From NCBI GenBank assembly GCA_029378245.1, contig JARKIF010000132.1, positions 28,159 through 92,158 of the forward strand: DNA of 64,000 nt, written 5' to 3'. How positions within the stretch are numbered: position 1 is the first letter of the stretch; each line of letters starts with the position of its first letter. Of this stretch, positions 32,141 through 43,500 are shown in pieces. Source of the DNA: Roridomyces roridus. Lineage: Eukaryota; Basidiomycota; Agaricomycetes; Agaricales; Mycenaceae. The notes beneath the pieces are model-generated. The model was not told the DNA's origin. It worked only from the letters and a program-made list of their open reading frames with translations, and searched no databases. A program made the position numbers and the translations under genes.

Positions 32141-32716
32141 CAGAATTATAAGCCATGAGTCCCAGAGCTTCTGGTGCTGGCTGGGGCTGTTTATCTGAAC
32201 CATTCCTTGTACCCGGGAAATATTGTGATCACAAATGTTGATGGGCATCAGTATTCCCTTTCAAAGGTTGAACCAGTCATATTTGTTGTGTATCCCTTGA
32301 TGCTGGCTTTTCCCACAGTATTTTGCATTACATGGGCTAAGCAACCATTTTCAGGCACAAGTATAAGAGAGCTTGTGTAGCCCAGAGCAGGAGCTATAAA
32401 TTTGATCTACATCATTATTTGATGGCCGATGCAATGCAAGTTGTTTTTTGCACCTGGATTGATCAACAATTGATCCTGGAGTGATATCATCCCGGCAGTA
32501 GATTGATGTCATCAGCTATCAACTCACCTGACTTTGATTGAAGATCATCGGATTTTGATTTTGATATCCATGCCCCGTGAGAATTGATTCCAACATGTAG
32601 CCCACTGTTCTCTGTAATTTATTGCACATTTTCAATAAATATACAGTTAACAGTCCTGCCGGGATGCCGGGGGTGATGAGAATATACCTGGCTGGTGGGG
32701 CCCACTGCCGGGTAGA

Positions 32717-32810
32717 GTGCACATTATAATGTGCACCAGGGGTGGAAAGGCAGGGTGCGCATTGTAACGCGCACTTGTGGGCGGACCAGTGCACATTATA
32801 ATGTGACTAC
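32717..32810. repeat. Cluster of GTGC...GCAC palindromes
   Basis: A perfect 20-bp palindrome GTGCACATTATAATGTGCAC (32717-32736) is followed within 80 bases by GTGCGCATTGTAACGCGCAC (imperfect palindrome, near 32755) and GTGCACATTATAATGTGACT (near 32791). Confidence 0.85.
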
Positions 32811-32999
32811 TGGCACTGGTGCCGGCATCCCGTTTTCGTTTCACGGGGACTTTGGTGGGCTTGGTGGATGCGGCCGCTGTTTTCTTGGGACCGCCCTGGC
32901 CTTCGTCGTTGTGCTGTGCATCCTCAGAGTCGGAGCCCGTCTTGCCACCGTCCTCCTCATCATCCTCATCCTCATCCTGCCCGGTGTCACTCGTCGTCT

Positions 33000-33087
33000 G
33001 CTTCCCCTTCCCCTTCCCCTTCCCCTTCCCCTTCCCCTTCCCCTTCCCCTTCCCCTTCCCCTTCCCCTTCCCCTTCCCCTTCCCCGT
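33000..33087. repeat. CTTCCC hexanucleotide microsatellite
   Basis: About fourteen units of CTTCCC. On the minus strand, in the gene's frame, they encode alternating Gly and Lys. Confidence 0.95.
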
Positions 33088-34839
33088 CTTCGTGCTCCGC
33101 TTCTCATGCGACTGACCGACATCCTTCCTCATCTTCTTCTCCTTCTCCTCGTATTCACCTCGCTCCTCACGTCGCGCAAAGTCCGCCTTGATATCCGCGA
33201 CCTCGTCGTCGGAGGGGCACTTCTTCCAATAGATCTCGCCATCCCTCCACCCATCACGGAGTCGCCGCATCTCGTTCTTGTCGGTGATTCGGTCAAGCTT
33301 GGTGAACTTGATGTCCTCCGGCCATCCAATGATTGCGACGTCTTTGCCGAGGACGATGGTGCGAACGTAGCTGGCAAAGATCATCCGCGCCTTGGGGTTG
33401 TCGGTTACATTTCCTGTCTCCCAATTAGCACTTATTCAATGAAAGCTATTGCAAAACAAACGCACTGAAACCGGAATTGACAGAGAATTGGACCTCTTTG
33501 CGTAACGAAGCCAGTGTGTCGGTCGCGGGTGCCACTGTAATCCGTACTGTAAGTATACACACAACAGAATCAAGTAGAAGAACATACACAAATTCTTGCC
33601 AAGCGCCCAGCGCTCAAACTTCTCAGCAAAGTCATGTGGGGCCATTTTGAAGACGTCCCGACAAAACTGCCCTGCACCCCAAGACTCCACGCAAATCGCG
33701 TCAAACGTGTCGTGCGGACTGGAGCGCGCAAAGAAACCGACACCGACAATGCTGCAGGCATTGGCAAGCGCCTCGACCTGTGTACAATTGAGCTGAATTA
33801 CCCGAAAGAGACGGGAGAAGAAAAAGCTGACCTCGCCCATCAAGAGCTTGATCCTTTTGTGCGCGCTCGCAATAATGGACTTGCGGCTGCGGCGAGCCCC
33901 ATATTTCCGCAAACGCCGGTTTTTCTCCAGCAGCAAGCGTCTCTCCTCGACCACATCCTTGTCGTACTTGTTGAGGACCGTCGGGTCTTCATTGACGATC
34001 TCCTGTACCTCCCGCAGCAGCAGCTTCTCACCGCGCTCACAATCTTGCAAAGTGTCAGTCCCAGTGTAAAGAGAGATTTCAAGATACTCACCCTCGTTTG
34101 TCTCTTCACAGAAGAGAGACATCCTCGCGTTACGCATGCTGGCCTTGCGAGGCTGCTTGATACGTGTGGCGGCGAGCCTCCAGCAACTTGAGCCCGTGCT
34201 TCTCCGCAACTCGGACCGCAGCGTCGACTTGATCTGCTGCAAGATCATCGAGGTCGTCCTTGAGAGCTTGTTCCCTAGCAGCACGACCTTGACGCGCCTC
34301 CTTTTGGGCGGCGTACGTGGGTGGACTTGGTCTTCTTGGGGAGCTCACGAAGTGGAGCTAGGGGAAGTCGGGGGTTGCGAGATGTGTGAGTCGAATGGCC
34401 GAGTCCCGTAGCAACGTCTTCATCTTCGTCCTCCTCGTCTTGCCAGCCGTCTGCGGGGTCATTGACTTGTTCAATCTGCCCATGGTTACTCCAGATGTTT
34501 TGCAGAGCGTAGCGTGCTCAACGTACCTCAATATCGTCGCGAGAAGGCATTGTGGAAAGAGGAAATCTTTGTTGATGCTCACGTGCATACACGCCGAATT
34601 TGAGGAAATCCGGCCAAGCCATCCATACATACTTACTGATACAGCAAAAAAAACATACAGGCATCCCAGTAAATGAAGCTTCAAATTAATTTACCATCGC
34701 CAACATCCCTCTTGAAATCGGCCAAGCTCCCATACTTTATTTCCCCCGAGGGGCCGACTTTATCCATAGCGACCTGGCTGAAGCAGGTAAGCACGACAGG
34801 CATGTCAGCGAGATGAAAAACGGCACTCACACGTTGTTG

Positions 34840-36158
34840 TAGATGGTTCTCGTTGGAAGGCTGTAAAAGATCATCCGAGACGGCGATGCCGTAGACATGA
34901 GGGATGACCTGGACGAAGATGCTGCCGCTCCCAGTGTTGCAGCACTCCCCACGCAGCTTCCTGGTATAGAAGCGGACGGCATCGTTGCCGTCCTTCGCAA
35001 TGCAGAGGAGGATCTGCTCGAGAGTGAGCCCGGGATTGACATCGAGCCAAAGCTTGAGGGTGGGAAACTGGCAGACATCGAGGCCTCCGATTCACGACAT
35101 TTTTGAAGGGAATGGGCGTCGGGGACGCCAACATTCGGTGGCACCCCATGACCTGGATGTCCACGATGGTGGTGGGTGGAGATGGAATCCATCGGCCCGG
35201 GAATTTCAATGGCCACTGGGAAAGCAGGGTTGAGCGCAAGAGGCGCGCGGGGAGGGCGAGCATGAGGGCGGCTGAGACTGGTAGCAGTGTCGTGAAGAGG
35301 AAGCTCCTCTGGAGCGTCAAAACCGAAAAAAGGAAATAAGTGCGCGAGGCATACCTGCGGAAAAACAAGGCTGTAATCGCTCGCATCTCCCTTACTTGCA
35401 TTGTCTCCTCGACTGCCTTCCGCGGGATTGTGTGCTCCTCCTCTCCTTCTGGAAACGCGCGCACCCGCGTGCGTCGAAACATGGACGATCAAGAGTTCCT
35501 CCATCTTGATAGAGAGGGAAGACGCAGAGGACTTCAGCCTAGTACACACGGCAGCCGTGGAACTCAGCATCACAAGTGTCTTCGACGTCTTGGACCGCAG
35601 TGTCAGCATCGCAACGAGGTACAAAAGTGGTGCTCACCGGGGAATCAGTCTTGCTAGAGTGCTCTCGCTCTTCCTCGTCGGAGATAACCCAGTCGCTATC
35701 CTCGATCCTGGCCGTAGCAGTGTTTGTCTCCAATTGCGGTCGATGAGATGATGTGGGCGTGGCAGAATGGAAAGGAGGGTCGCCGCCGGCATCGTCATCA
35801 CTCTTGTGGCGGTCGTTGATGTGCTTGTCATGGCGATGGAAGCCGTCGGAGCCCGCTGGGCACTTGGCCTGCCAGTTTCGAGCAGCCGCTCCGACGGTGT
35901 TGAAGCGTTGGACCTTGGTGTCGACTCTGTGTTCCTGGTCGACATCCGCATTGAATTCCTTGACGCTGTTCTTTGCCGCAACCCTAACGAGTGTCAGAAA
36001 TCATCAAAATAACAGAAGTCGGGTACATACTCTGACCCCCAGAGAGCTCCATGCGCTGTACACCAATAACCATTCTTTCTGTGCTTGTTACGTGCCTCAA
36101 AATTGAAGGTCTCCCCCAAGCCGTAGTACTCCAAAGGGCAGTGGCAGTTCGATGCCAT
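34840..36158 (-). CDS. Hypothetical multi-exon gene
   Basis: No function recognised. On the minus strand an ATG at 36158-36156 opens MASNCHCPLEYYGLGETF...CTAHGALWGSE, ended by a gtatgt donor. A second exon from about 35987 gives VAAKNSVKEFNADVDQEHRVDTKVQRFN...RNWQAKCPAGSDGFHRHD and an acidic stretch DSDWVISDEEEREHSS. Later exons include MEELLIVH (near 35500), VCLAHLFPFFGFDAPEELPLHDTATSL (from about 35355) and PVAIEIPGPM. Introns with gt...ag borders of 45-110 bases can be drawn between them, but I could not confirm one continuous frame to the end, so exon structure and termini are tentative. It lies between two other minus-strand genes in the repeat-rich zone. Confidence 0.4.
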
Positions 36159-36380
36159 CTGAGGAGCTGAGACGTTGAGGGAGACGCTGACAAATGCGGG
36201 GCAGGATGGAAGCAAGAAGCAGGTTGATGTCTTGTCCCAATTTGGAAGATTCGCTCGCCCTCATTCTCGACCCATCTCAGACTCTCCCACCAGCCCTGCA
36301 TTTACGTTCAGTATGGAAATCTATTCGCAGGCTAAGGATATCCCCGAAGAAACGCTATAGATTGTGTCCCAGCGTCATTA

Positions 36381-36986
36381 TCAGGTTCGACGGCTAGATT
36401 TTGACCCCCTCTTCTTGACTTGACGCCCCTCCTCCTTCTCCAAGCGCCTCAATTCAGCCTTGACTCGTTCGCGTGAGGTTCCGACCCAAGGGAGACGGGT
36501 GTAAAACTCGTAGAGTGGTTGATACTCGTTTAGATAGGCAGCCGTGCCGTGCTGCTCCTTGTATTTTCTGGAGCGGAGTGAGTGCCAGGGATAATGAACA
36601 GAGCTGGCTTACTCCCGGCGCTTCCTGAGGCAAGTGTGTAGGTAAGTAGATAAAATGCAAGGTCAATGTACGCACGACTCCCGGTAATTAGCATCCAACA
36701 CCTTACGGTCTTCTGCGGCGGCGGCGGTTGTCTCCTTGGAACGTTTACGAAGCAGGCGAGTTCTGCGTAGATAGACTGAGAGGAATCACAGTTGGGTAAT
36801 GCTTCATACCCACCGCTTCATGCGGAGGCGAGCCTTCTCGCGAATTAAGTCGGCATTGCTGCAGGCGTTAGACAAGGCTTTCGACAGACAAGAGTAGCCG
36901 TACCGAGTTACGTAGCGGGCCTGAGCCTCTGAGTGTTTGCGACACCGATTTTCCAGGGTGTATTCAGATGGTGGACGTTTGACCAT
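36381..36986 (-). CDS. Small basic hypothetical protein, five exons
   Basis: Minus-strand exons 36904-36986, 36814-36858, 36676-36762, 36613-36624 and 36381-36567 join, all with gt...ag borders, into 137 codons and a stop. The protein starts MVKRPPSEYTLENRC, continues RKHSEAQARYV...NADLIREKARLRMKRTRLLRKRSKETTAAA and ends in a Lys/Arg-rich tail after YQPLYEFYTRLPWVG. The central RKHxxAQARY..NxxxIREKARxRM pattern resembles short basic proteins I associate with transposon-rich agaricomycete loci; the function is unknown. The 12-base fourth exon is unusual, but frame continuity across all five supports it. Confidence 0.65.
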
Positions 36987-37462
36987 GGTGGTATGAGCAA
37001 AGAGGCAGTGGATTGTATTGCCATTCTGGTGATTTCTAGTCAAGTCCACGAGTTCGTGATCGAGTTGAGACAATCCATTTTATTTTAAATTGTCCACTCA
37101 CCCGCCTACTCCAGTTTTGATATATATTGGCAATGATACCTTGAGGTGCACTCTCCTTTTTTCCTGGGATCTGAAGGGACCCTGGAGGCCCACAGCAAGC
37201 AAGTCTCGGGGACAATCTGACGAGTTCGTGATCGATTTTGATGTTTTCGTCCACTTCCCATGCTCGCATGTGTCTCCATTTATTTGCAATGCATGCGTAC
37301 ATTCAAAAGATGATTTTAGATATGTCTGGCAGCCACAGAAGTGGTGTACTCAAGACACTATGAATATTTCTTGCCTTTGGAGTCCCGGTCCGGTGGACCG
37401 GTTCCGCTCTTTCAGGCTCAAGTGGACGCGACATTCAAGGCCAAGAAAACCCATTCATTATG
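36987..37462. other. No gene seen
   Basis: Between two minus-strand genes. The only pattern noted is a repeated GACGAGTTCGTGATCGA-type word (near 37045 and 37215). Confidence 0.5.
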
Positions 37463-38488
37463 CTACAAGTCATCTATTATACTGAACATACTCAAACCAC
37501 GCGCCCACCAACCCGCCGTCTCTTTCTCTCGCTGAGCTAAAGTTGCCGCCGAAGCTTTTGCAAGAAAGTCCTTGTCCGTCACGAATCTGTTACTGACCCA
37601 ACGGAAGAGACCACCAGCCGTGTATTGAGTGAAGGAATGTCGGATTTCTCCTTGCCGGATGGAGACGTTGGAGTGCTCAATGAGTGCGGAGGGGATGAGG
37701 ACGGTAGCGCCTGGTGGAAATCGAATGACGAGCTTGAGGTCCCATAGGATGAGATGACCGCCACGGTCTGGGTCAAAGTTACCGAGGGCGGTGATGCTGC
37801 ACATGCCGCAGGCGTTGTTTCCAAAGTCAATGTGGCGTTTGGTGACGGCGCGCATGAAATTGAAAGTGCACGCCGCCCACCCAACCTTCGTGCTGGGGAA
37901 ATTCCACTTCATGGATGCCTTCCATGCCTCAAGGAAGAGGCGGCAGATGAGGAACTCAGACAGAAGATTGGGCGCCCACGTAGCCAAAAGAACTGGTTAT
38001 AGGTAAGCGGAGGGAGCGAAAGCAGAGTCAAGGAACGCACCAGTCAAAAAACCCACAATCCGGGGTAATGCATCCTGAGCCATCAGCCAATCCGTCACCG
38101 CTGTATTGCGGGGACTGTTCTGAAGCTCACCCGGTTCCTGAAGGAAGCCACGGTGAGATCGTTTTCAATATAGAGTAGAGAGCTTACCGTCTGTCCGCCG
38201 CCGAAAGAGGGACCACGACCCAACTGGGGGAAGCCGTTGTCGTCAGCAGCGCGGCGGTGGTGAATGACTTTATTCGAGACAGAGATATGTGCTGCCGCGC
38301 GCTCAAAAGCTTCGGCTGCCTCTGTGTGAACTCGAGCCCAGTCCTCATCGCGCGGCATGCCTCCGAGCACTACGATGATGCGGCGCTGGATGTCGATGAT
38401 GGGAATGGTGAGGTTGAAAGGGGTGTTAGTGGTTTGCGCACTCGAGGGAACGGAGCGAGACGTACATGCCCAGCCATGCAATGTAAGC
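37463..38488 (-). pseudogene. 2OG-Fe(II) dioxygenase-like (possibly TET/JBP-type) gene, C-terminal part
   Basis: Minus-strand exons give IPIIDIQRRIIVVLGGMPRDEDWARVHTEAAEAFERA (38440-38300), HHRRA..GFPQLGRGPSFGGGQT, then EPGELQNSPRNTAVTDWLM and a last exon from 37992. That exon carries RHIDFGNN (HxD), a Gly/Asp loop GNFDPDRGGHLILWDLKLVIRFPPG, the distal His in IEHSN and an Arg 10-12 residues later (RHSFTQYTAGGLFRW). HxD...H...R is the metal and 2-oxoglutarate signature of Fe(II) dioxygenases. I recall large families like this in agaricomycetes described as TET/JBP-like and linked to transposons. Introns have gt...ag borders. The N-terminal part is at 42795-43500, cut off by element E2: ...TGTVGFAY joins IAWLG across the TGTAAGC duplication. 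Confidence 0.55.
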
Positions 38489-38526
38489 CAGCTGGTACAG
38501 TAAATGTTTTGCAAAAAACCACACTA

Positions 38527-39786
38527 CACCGCCAGAGTGCGGCCAGCTGACCAGCAGCTGGGGGGTGAGATGTGTACCACATGTTGCTGACGAACGGCAT
38601 CCGGCTGGTGGCTGGCTGGATCCCAGCTCTTATCTTCAATGGACCCAGTGTGGGTCCAGCTCGGGCTGGTACATCTGGTCAGACTAGCTGGCCACCAGCT
38701 GCCATTTCATTCCTTGTTCATTCGTTGCCACTCCTCTCGACATATTCATCGCACTTCAAAATATAGCACAGAAATTCAATTCAATTCGACATACGTACAT
38801 ATGTTACATGACAGGAAGTATACATGGAGACAACGCATCGAACGAACCGTAAGTTTTAGAGGAGGCGGCCTAGCAGATGATAACGTTAATGCCGCCGTAA
38901 GAAAGAAGCCATCGTCGAAGGACACGAAAACGGACGCGATGTTGTGGAAGTGTTGACGGAGCGTTGACGCGGGTACACGGGAAGAACATGAAGAAAAGGA
39001 GTGGTGTCGCAGTTGCGGAGGGAGGGGCATTGAACGGGAACCACTGATTTGGGGCCTTGAGGCACAGGGACAGTACGACTTGCAGAGAAGAACTCTAGCC
39101 GGGGATGCTTCGAAGCCTGGATTGTCTTCAGACTTGCAGCCTTGCAGGGGGGACTTCGAGGAATTGCGGCTTGAAAGGGAGAAAAGCACTCTTGAAGAGC
39201 TTGCAGTCAAGGCTTCGCGGGAGGACCAAGGAATGTGGGGGGAGGAATGTGGGCGAAGGGAAGAAAGATGTGCGGGACAGTTCCAAATCACACCATTATA
39301 TATCGCTTACCGTTACCATGGAGTGCCGAATCAACGCCGAGTATCAACCATGTGGAGTGTGGAGTGATGGTGATGGACAGACATCTCCGTCCCTCGGCAA
39401 AGGTACTTTGCACCCCAGTGGCAAGTCGTGCGCCTTGCGGGCCTCGCCAGGCCTCAGTGCTCACCGAGAGGCCGAGCTCTTTGCCATTCAATCTCTTGCA
39501 GTTCACGAGATTCCCCAAAAGTGCATCAACGCAGCCTATCACAGACCCGTTAATTTGTGGGCAGCTCTGAATGACATTTATTTATCGGTGGCTTCGAGTT
39601 CTTCAGGTAGGACCACCTGTAGCGGCCAGGCACTTTTGTTTGGATGGCCAGCTGGCTATCAGCTGAGAATTATGGCTGGAACACTCGGCTGATAGCCAGC
39701 CGTCATCCGGCTGTGTCCAGGATCCGTATCAGCTGGTGTTGACTGGACGCGCCGGCTGGATACAACATGACGGCACTTTGGCGGTG
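38527..39786. mobile_element. TA-flanked DNA transposon or MITE F, nested in E2
   Basis: 1,260 bp with 14-bp inverted termini CACCGCCARAGTGC (one mismatch) and TA on both sides (38525-38526, 39787-39788). Taking it out restores the left arm of E2 (CACACTA-TGTAATAGACAG) to match the right arm. A TA target suggests a Tc1/mariner-like family. No transposase is recognisable. Subterminal CAGCTG/CAGCCGG words recur at both ends. Confidence 0.75.
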
Positions 39787-40279
39787 TATGTAATAGACAG
39801 CTATTTTGCAAAGTGTCCAACTAGTTGGCGTACAGCCGCCGGAGAGCCTATATATGGCATATATGGCTCGGGAATCACTGCAGGTATCAGGCCTTCACTG
39901 GATTTCTGATATAGATAATCAACCATCAATCCCAACTGCAACCCATCAGAATGCACACATCCGGCATACATGGCACCATCATTGCATCAAAAAATCAAAG
40001 TTGTAGAGCTGATTCACGGCTACAGGAGCTGTCAACATATGTTTTGGCTCAAAATGCTTGGTTGGCCTGAAAAATGCAAAATACTTTTTCAAACCAGAGT
40101 CTTTTCAACTAGGTTCCAATATAAAGTGTCTCAAAAGTATATTGAAGTCATCTGCCAATCATATGCTCACATTTGCTGGGCGGAGACGGTGTTTTGAATG
40201 GACTGGGTTATTATAAGGGAAGATTGCAGTTGAGCCCATGTATACAATCCTCCCCGCACATGGCATATCATAGTCTGCT

Positions 40280-40361
40280 TTGTCTACTTGTATAGTGCTC
40301 TTTCTATTTGATCCCCTTTTGCTGGAGCTCCCGGGTTCAATCCCCCTCCCTCTCTTTTTTT
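40280..40361 (+). promoter_or_regulatory. tRNA-like unit in the left arm of E2
   Basis: GGTTCAATCCC at 40334-40344 matches a B box and a T-run (40355-40361) follows. An A-box-like TGTCTACTTGTATAG lies about 50 bases upstream. It corresponds in position to 30114-30197 of E1. Confidence 0.5.
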
Positions 40362-42238
40362 CTGTTCTTTTTATTGGATATGAGCCCAAACCATCTCTCA
40401 ACTACACAGATTTGAGTTGAAAGCTAAAATTCTCACCCACACTGACTGCTATTGAAGTTTGATCTGAGTTTGATGGGCAATTCCGAATGTAGCCACTACG
40501 CTTTTGTCCCAAAGAGGAAATTTTAGACTTTGTGCCCTTCCCGCGCTTTCCGTGTTGTTGTGTGGGAGAATTTGCACCAGAGGATCCTTCCTCTATTGCA
40601 TTTATGCATGCTTGAAGACATCTGAGTATCCAATGTCATTGTTTCAGGGCTCTAATTGCTGAAATAGACTGTGGTTGGCTGATCTGTTGATATGACTTGC
40701 ACTTGAGCTCTCCAATCACCACTTAATACCTCCAATGACTACTGCCATGAGTAACCATGAGCCCTAACTAATTTTGCTAGGATACACATGCTCTCAAGGT
40801 GCCCTGTGGATGATTCAGTGAGAATGTTGATCTCAATGATAACCCTGATAGAATCCACGGAACTTCTGATCCTACTGTTTCTCAAGTGCAGTAAATGTCA
40901 CACTACCATTTTTGAGTAGCCTTGAACTGGACAGTATCCCACAGACAGGGATACTGTGTGAGGTTGGCTGGGGAAGACTGGTGCTTACATTGCATCTACC
41001 CTGGGATCTTCCAGGTCATTCCCATGGCTCAGGACGTATTCTGAACTTCCCAGGTACGATCTGGAGCCAAAGATCACCAGTTAATGCAGTGATAAACATG
41101 AGTTTCATGGACATACATTTCTAGATCAATTGATTGAATGAGCACCAAGGAGACCATTCAGACCGGATTGGAGACTGAAAACGGGCACAGTGAACCTACA
41201 GGATCCTGAAGATGCTTTGGTTTATCAGATTTGGTCAAGAATTGACAGAGTTCTGTTCAAGTGGTCTCCGAGCAAATGGCCAAAATCTTACCCTACAACC
41301 CGAACACCCCATGACCCATTCAGATGCAACCTGTGCATTTTCCACTTCCAATGTATGTCTTGACCAGAGATATCATACTCCACCCAGGTTTGAGCACCTA
41401 ATTTGAGCTCCATAACCTTCCAGAGGGTGAATTTGTGGCATCAGTGCAAAATGATGTTGGTTGTAATTCATGCTACACCTCACTGAATCTTTGGTTTCTT
41501 GAGTCAAACAGGTGATCTAAGTCTATTGAATGCCTAATAGGCCATGGGACTGGTCACAGCAACTGCACAGGAGGAAATGTATGGCAGACTTCATTTTACC
41601 CAAATTGTGTAAGTATCCCTATGGCATGAAAAAGCACCATGAAGCTGACATCAAATTCGAGGTTGGGGAGCTTCTGGGTAGCCCACAGCCTGTGGGATCA
41701 GACAGGATAGTCACTCTATCAGCACATACAACAGCATCACCAGCTGGGTTGATGCACCAGCTATGCCTCCACATCATTTTTGGTGCTTGGTATTGACACA
41801 TAAATCTCATTGAAACATCTGTAGAAGCACCATGGAGAAGGCTCTCAAGGCTTGACCAACAATAGCAGATACTGTATTGGGTGGAAAAATGTGATCACTA
41901 TACAACCCATACAGCCTCTTGGTTACCCTTTGTAGGGCTCCAATGGAAGCCAAAGGATGTAAGATGGTTGAAACTTCAATGCCTGGGCAGAATTCAGCCC
42001 AATGAGTAAAGAGTCCTCTCAAATGCACTCCAAACTGCCAAAACTTCCTTTTTGGGAAGAAAGCGTTGTGGCTCCGGATTGACAGCTGCCAATCAGTGGT
42101 TGGATTCAACCTGGATTCAACTATTTCCTGTGATTGTAACACATTGCAGACCTTGGAGTTATAATGATGCATGTTGTAAAAGTATGGCAGCAATTAAAAA
42201 AGGACAGGAAAACAAGGCAGAAAAAGAAGACATATCCG

Positions 42239-42330
42239 GGGTTTGAACCCAGAGCAAAAGGACACATGAGTGGAAGATTAAGGGAGGGTGTTACATATAG
42301 ACTACGCAAGCATACAAGTAGGTTCTTGTC
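42239..42330 (-). promoter_or_regulatory. tRNA-like unit in the right arm of E2
   Basis: On the minus strand GGTTCAAACCC (42239-42249) matches a B box, with an A-box-like TAGTCTATATG about 45-50 bases upstream and T-rich sequence after it. It points the opposite way to the left-arm unit. Confidence 0.45.
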
Positions 42331-42794
42331 TGTGTATATCTACCTGGTGAGCTCCTCTCAAATCACAATGTTGATTGTCATTATGATGCTGATTTTTGGG
42401 CGGTATTTTGAATCTCACAGACCAACCACATATTCTCAGGCACAACTTTATTGGGATGTTCAGTAGCTCGGAGGGAGGGCTACAACTTTGATCTCATCAT
42501 CATTTTTTGATGGCCGCTCCAATGCCAGGCCAATATGATCACCAATTGATACTGCACCGGTCCTGCGCTGATGGCCTGCATGCCACAATTGATGCCATCA
42601 GCCATGCCATCACCTCTGTGCACGATTGATCTGGCAACATGAGAAATGATGAACTGGGTGATCCGAGCGCCAGCCGGGCCAGAGATATCGGATTGAAGAC
42701 CTGATTGAGATAGATAATATTTAGTTGGACATTTTGCAAAAGACCTGTCCATTACATAGTATGGTCTTTTGCAAAAGACCTACTGTATCTAGTG

Positions 42795-43500
42795 TGTAAG
42801 CAAACCCGACCGTGCCTGTAAGCTTGTCGACTTCCTCCTGTGTGTACTGACGTCCACCCATGCCGTACGCGTCCTCGTGAGATGGTGCGGGCTGTTTGGC
42901 GTTGCGAGGTTTCTTTCCCGCTCGCATACCGATCCAGCCGGTGCTAGCGTGAGGGAAGTCTGCCGCATTCATCTCCGTCTCGATGGCATGCGGCACCGCC
43001 TCCTCAATCCGTCGTCCGTGTACCGCCTTCTGCATAGGTGTGCCCGAGTTCTTCCTCTCCCGCTGCTTGCCACGACGAAGATGGCCCTTGGCTTTGTTCC
43101 GCTCCAAGCATGTCATGTCGTCAAGTGCAGGGTGCTTGCGTAGTTTCCTTTGCTTGGAGTGGCTGGGCGGAGGGAGGTCGAGGTCGAGGTCGAGGTCTGC
43201 CACGTCAGCAGAGCGTTTCGGGGTATCGGTGATGGGAAGGACTGGGAGGGTGTCGGTGAGGGAGGAGTCGTCCGTAGTGAGGCTCTCCAGCGCGCCTGAG
43301 AGGTCCTCATCGAGATTGCCGCTCTCGTCTTGCTCTTGAAGGTGTTTCTTCAAAGTCTCACCGATGTCGAGTGAGACTTGGATTGCATGCTGCTGGGAGA
43401 GATCGAACGGCGAGAATTCCTTGCCCGTGCGCAGCGTGCGTCGGGCCAGACCTGGGCAAGTTCAGAGAATGAGAATGGAGTCCATAGAGCAAGGAGAGGA
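42795..43500 (-). pseudogene. 2OG-Fe(II) dioxygenase-like gene, N-terminal part
   Basis: Minus-strand frame LSQQHAIQVSLDIGETLKKHLQEQDESGNLDEDLSGALESL..., then a basic segment (HSKQRKLRKHPALDDMTCLERNKAKGHLRRGKQRERK) and FPHASTGWIGMRAGKK...GGRQYTQEEVDKLTGTVGFAY, where element E2 interrupts it. In the family this is directly followed by an IAWxG segment, which is found intact at 38470 on the other side of E2. An upstream exon probably begins near 43450 or further; exons beyond that are uncertain. Confidence 0.5.

Larger units (their letters stand above)
29690..32640. mobile_element. Fold-back element E1 (oldest copy), noncoding
   Basis: About 2.9 kb without coding capacity, similar in blocks to 39790-42750 and, inverted, to 44560-48100. 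Left and right arms are degenerate inverted repeats: CATCAAAAAATTAAAGGTG near 29850 against ATTTGATGGCCG near 32420, and GCCACTACGCTTTTGTCCC near 30330 against AAAGCGTGGTGGC near 31895. Each arm has a tRNA-like box. Outer limits are approximate and no target duplication was found. Confidence 0.55.
32690..34420 (-). pseudogene. Hypothetical protein of an expanded agaricomycete family, one frameshift
   Basis: A minus-strand gene with several short introns. Recognisable exon frames: AAQKEARQGRAAREQALKDD...AEKHGLKLLEARRHT (34348-34150), NARMSLFCEETNEG (near 34100), EVQEIVNEDPTVLNKYDKDVVEERRLLLEKNRRLRKYGARRS, VEALANACSIVGVGFFARSSPHDTFDAICVESWGAGQFCRDVFKMAPHDFAEKFERWALG, and ARMIFASYVRTIVLGKDVAIIGWPEDIKF (from 33384). 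The tail is acidic with a (Gly-Lys)n tract. I recall this as a family of unknown function repeated in agaricomycete genomes; that is memory, not a search. The frame breaks near 34155 (one base missing), so it may be inactive. The 3' end runs into the palindromic block at 32717. Confidence 0.5.
38489..42794. mobile_element. Fold-back element E2, inserted in the dioxygenase-like gene
   Basis: Flanked by the 7-bp direct repeat TGTAAGC (38482-38488, 42795-42801). Ends are inverted: CAGCTGGTACAGTA on the left and the complement of CACTAGATACAGTA on the right. Matching continues inward (TTTTGCAAAA, then TATGTAAT.GACAG, TTTTGCAAA.TGTCCAACTA) for several hundred bases with decay. About 3.0 kb after removing nested element F. 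No coding region. The core matches E1 and, inverted, E3. Confidence 0.75.

Noticed and set aside
32731..33468. Plus-strand frame with a long Leu-Pro repeat
   Set aside because: Translation of the CTTCCC microsatellite; the minus frame (Gly-Lys) continues into conserved-looking exons.
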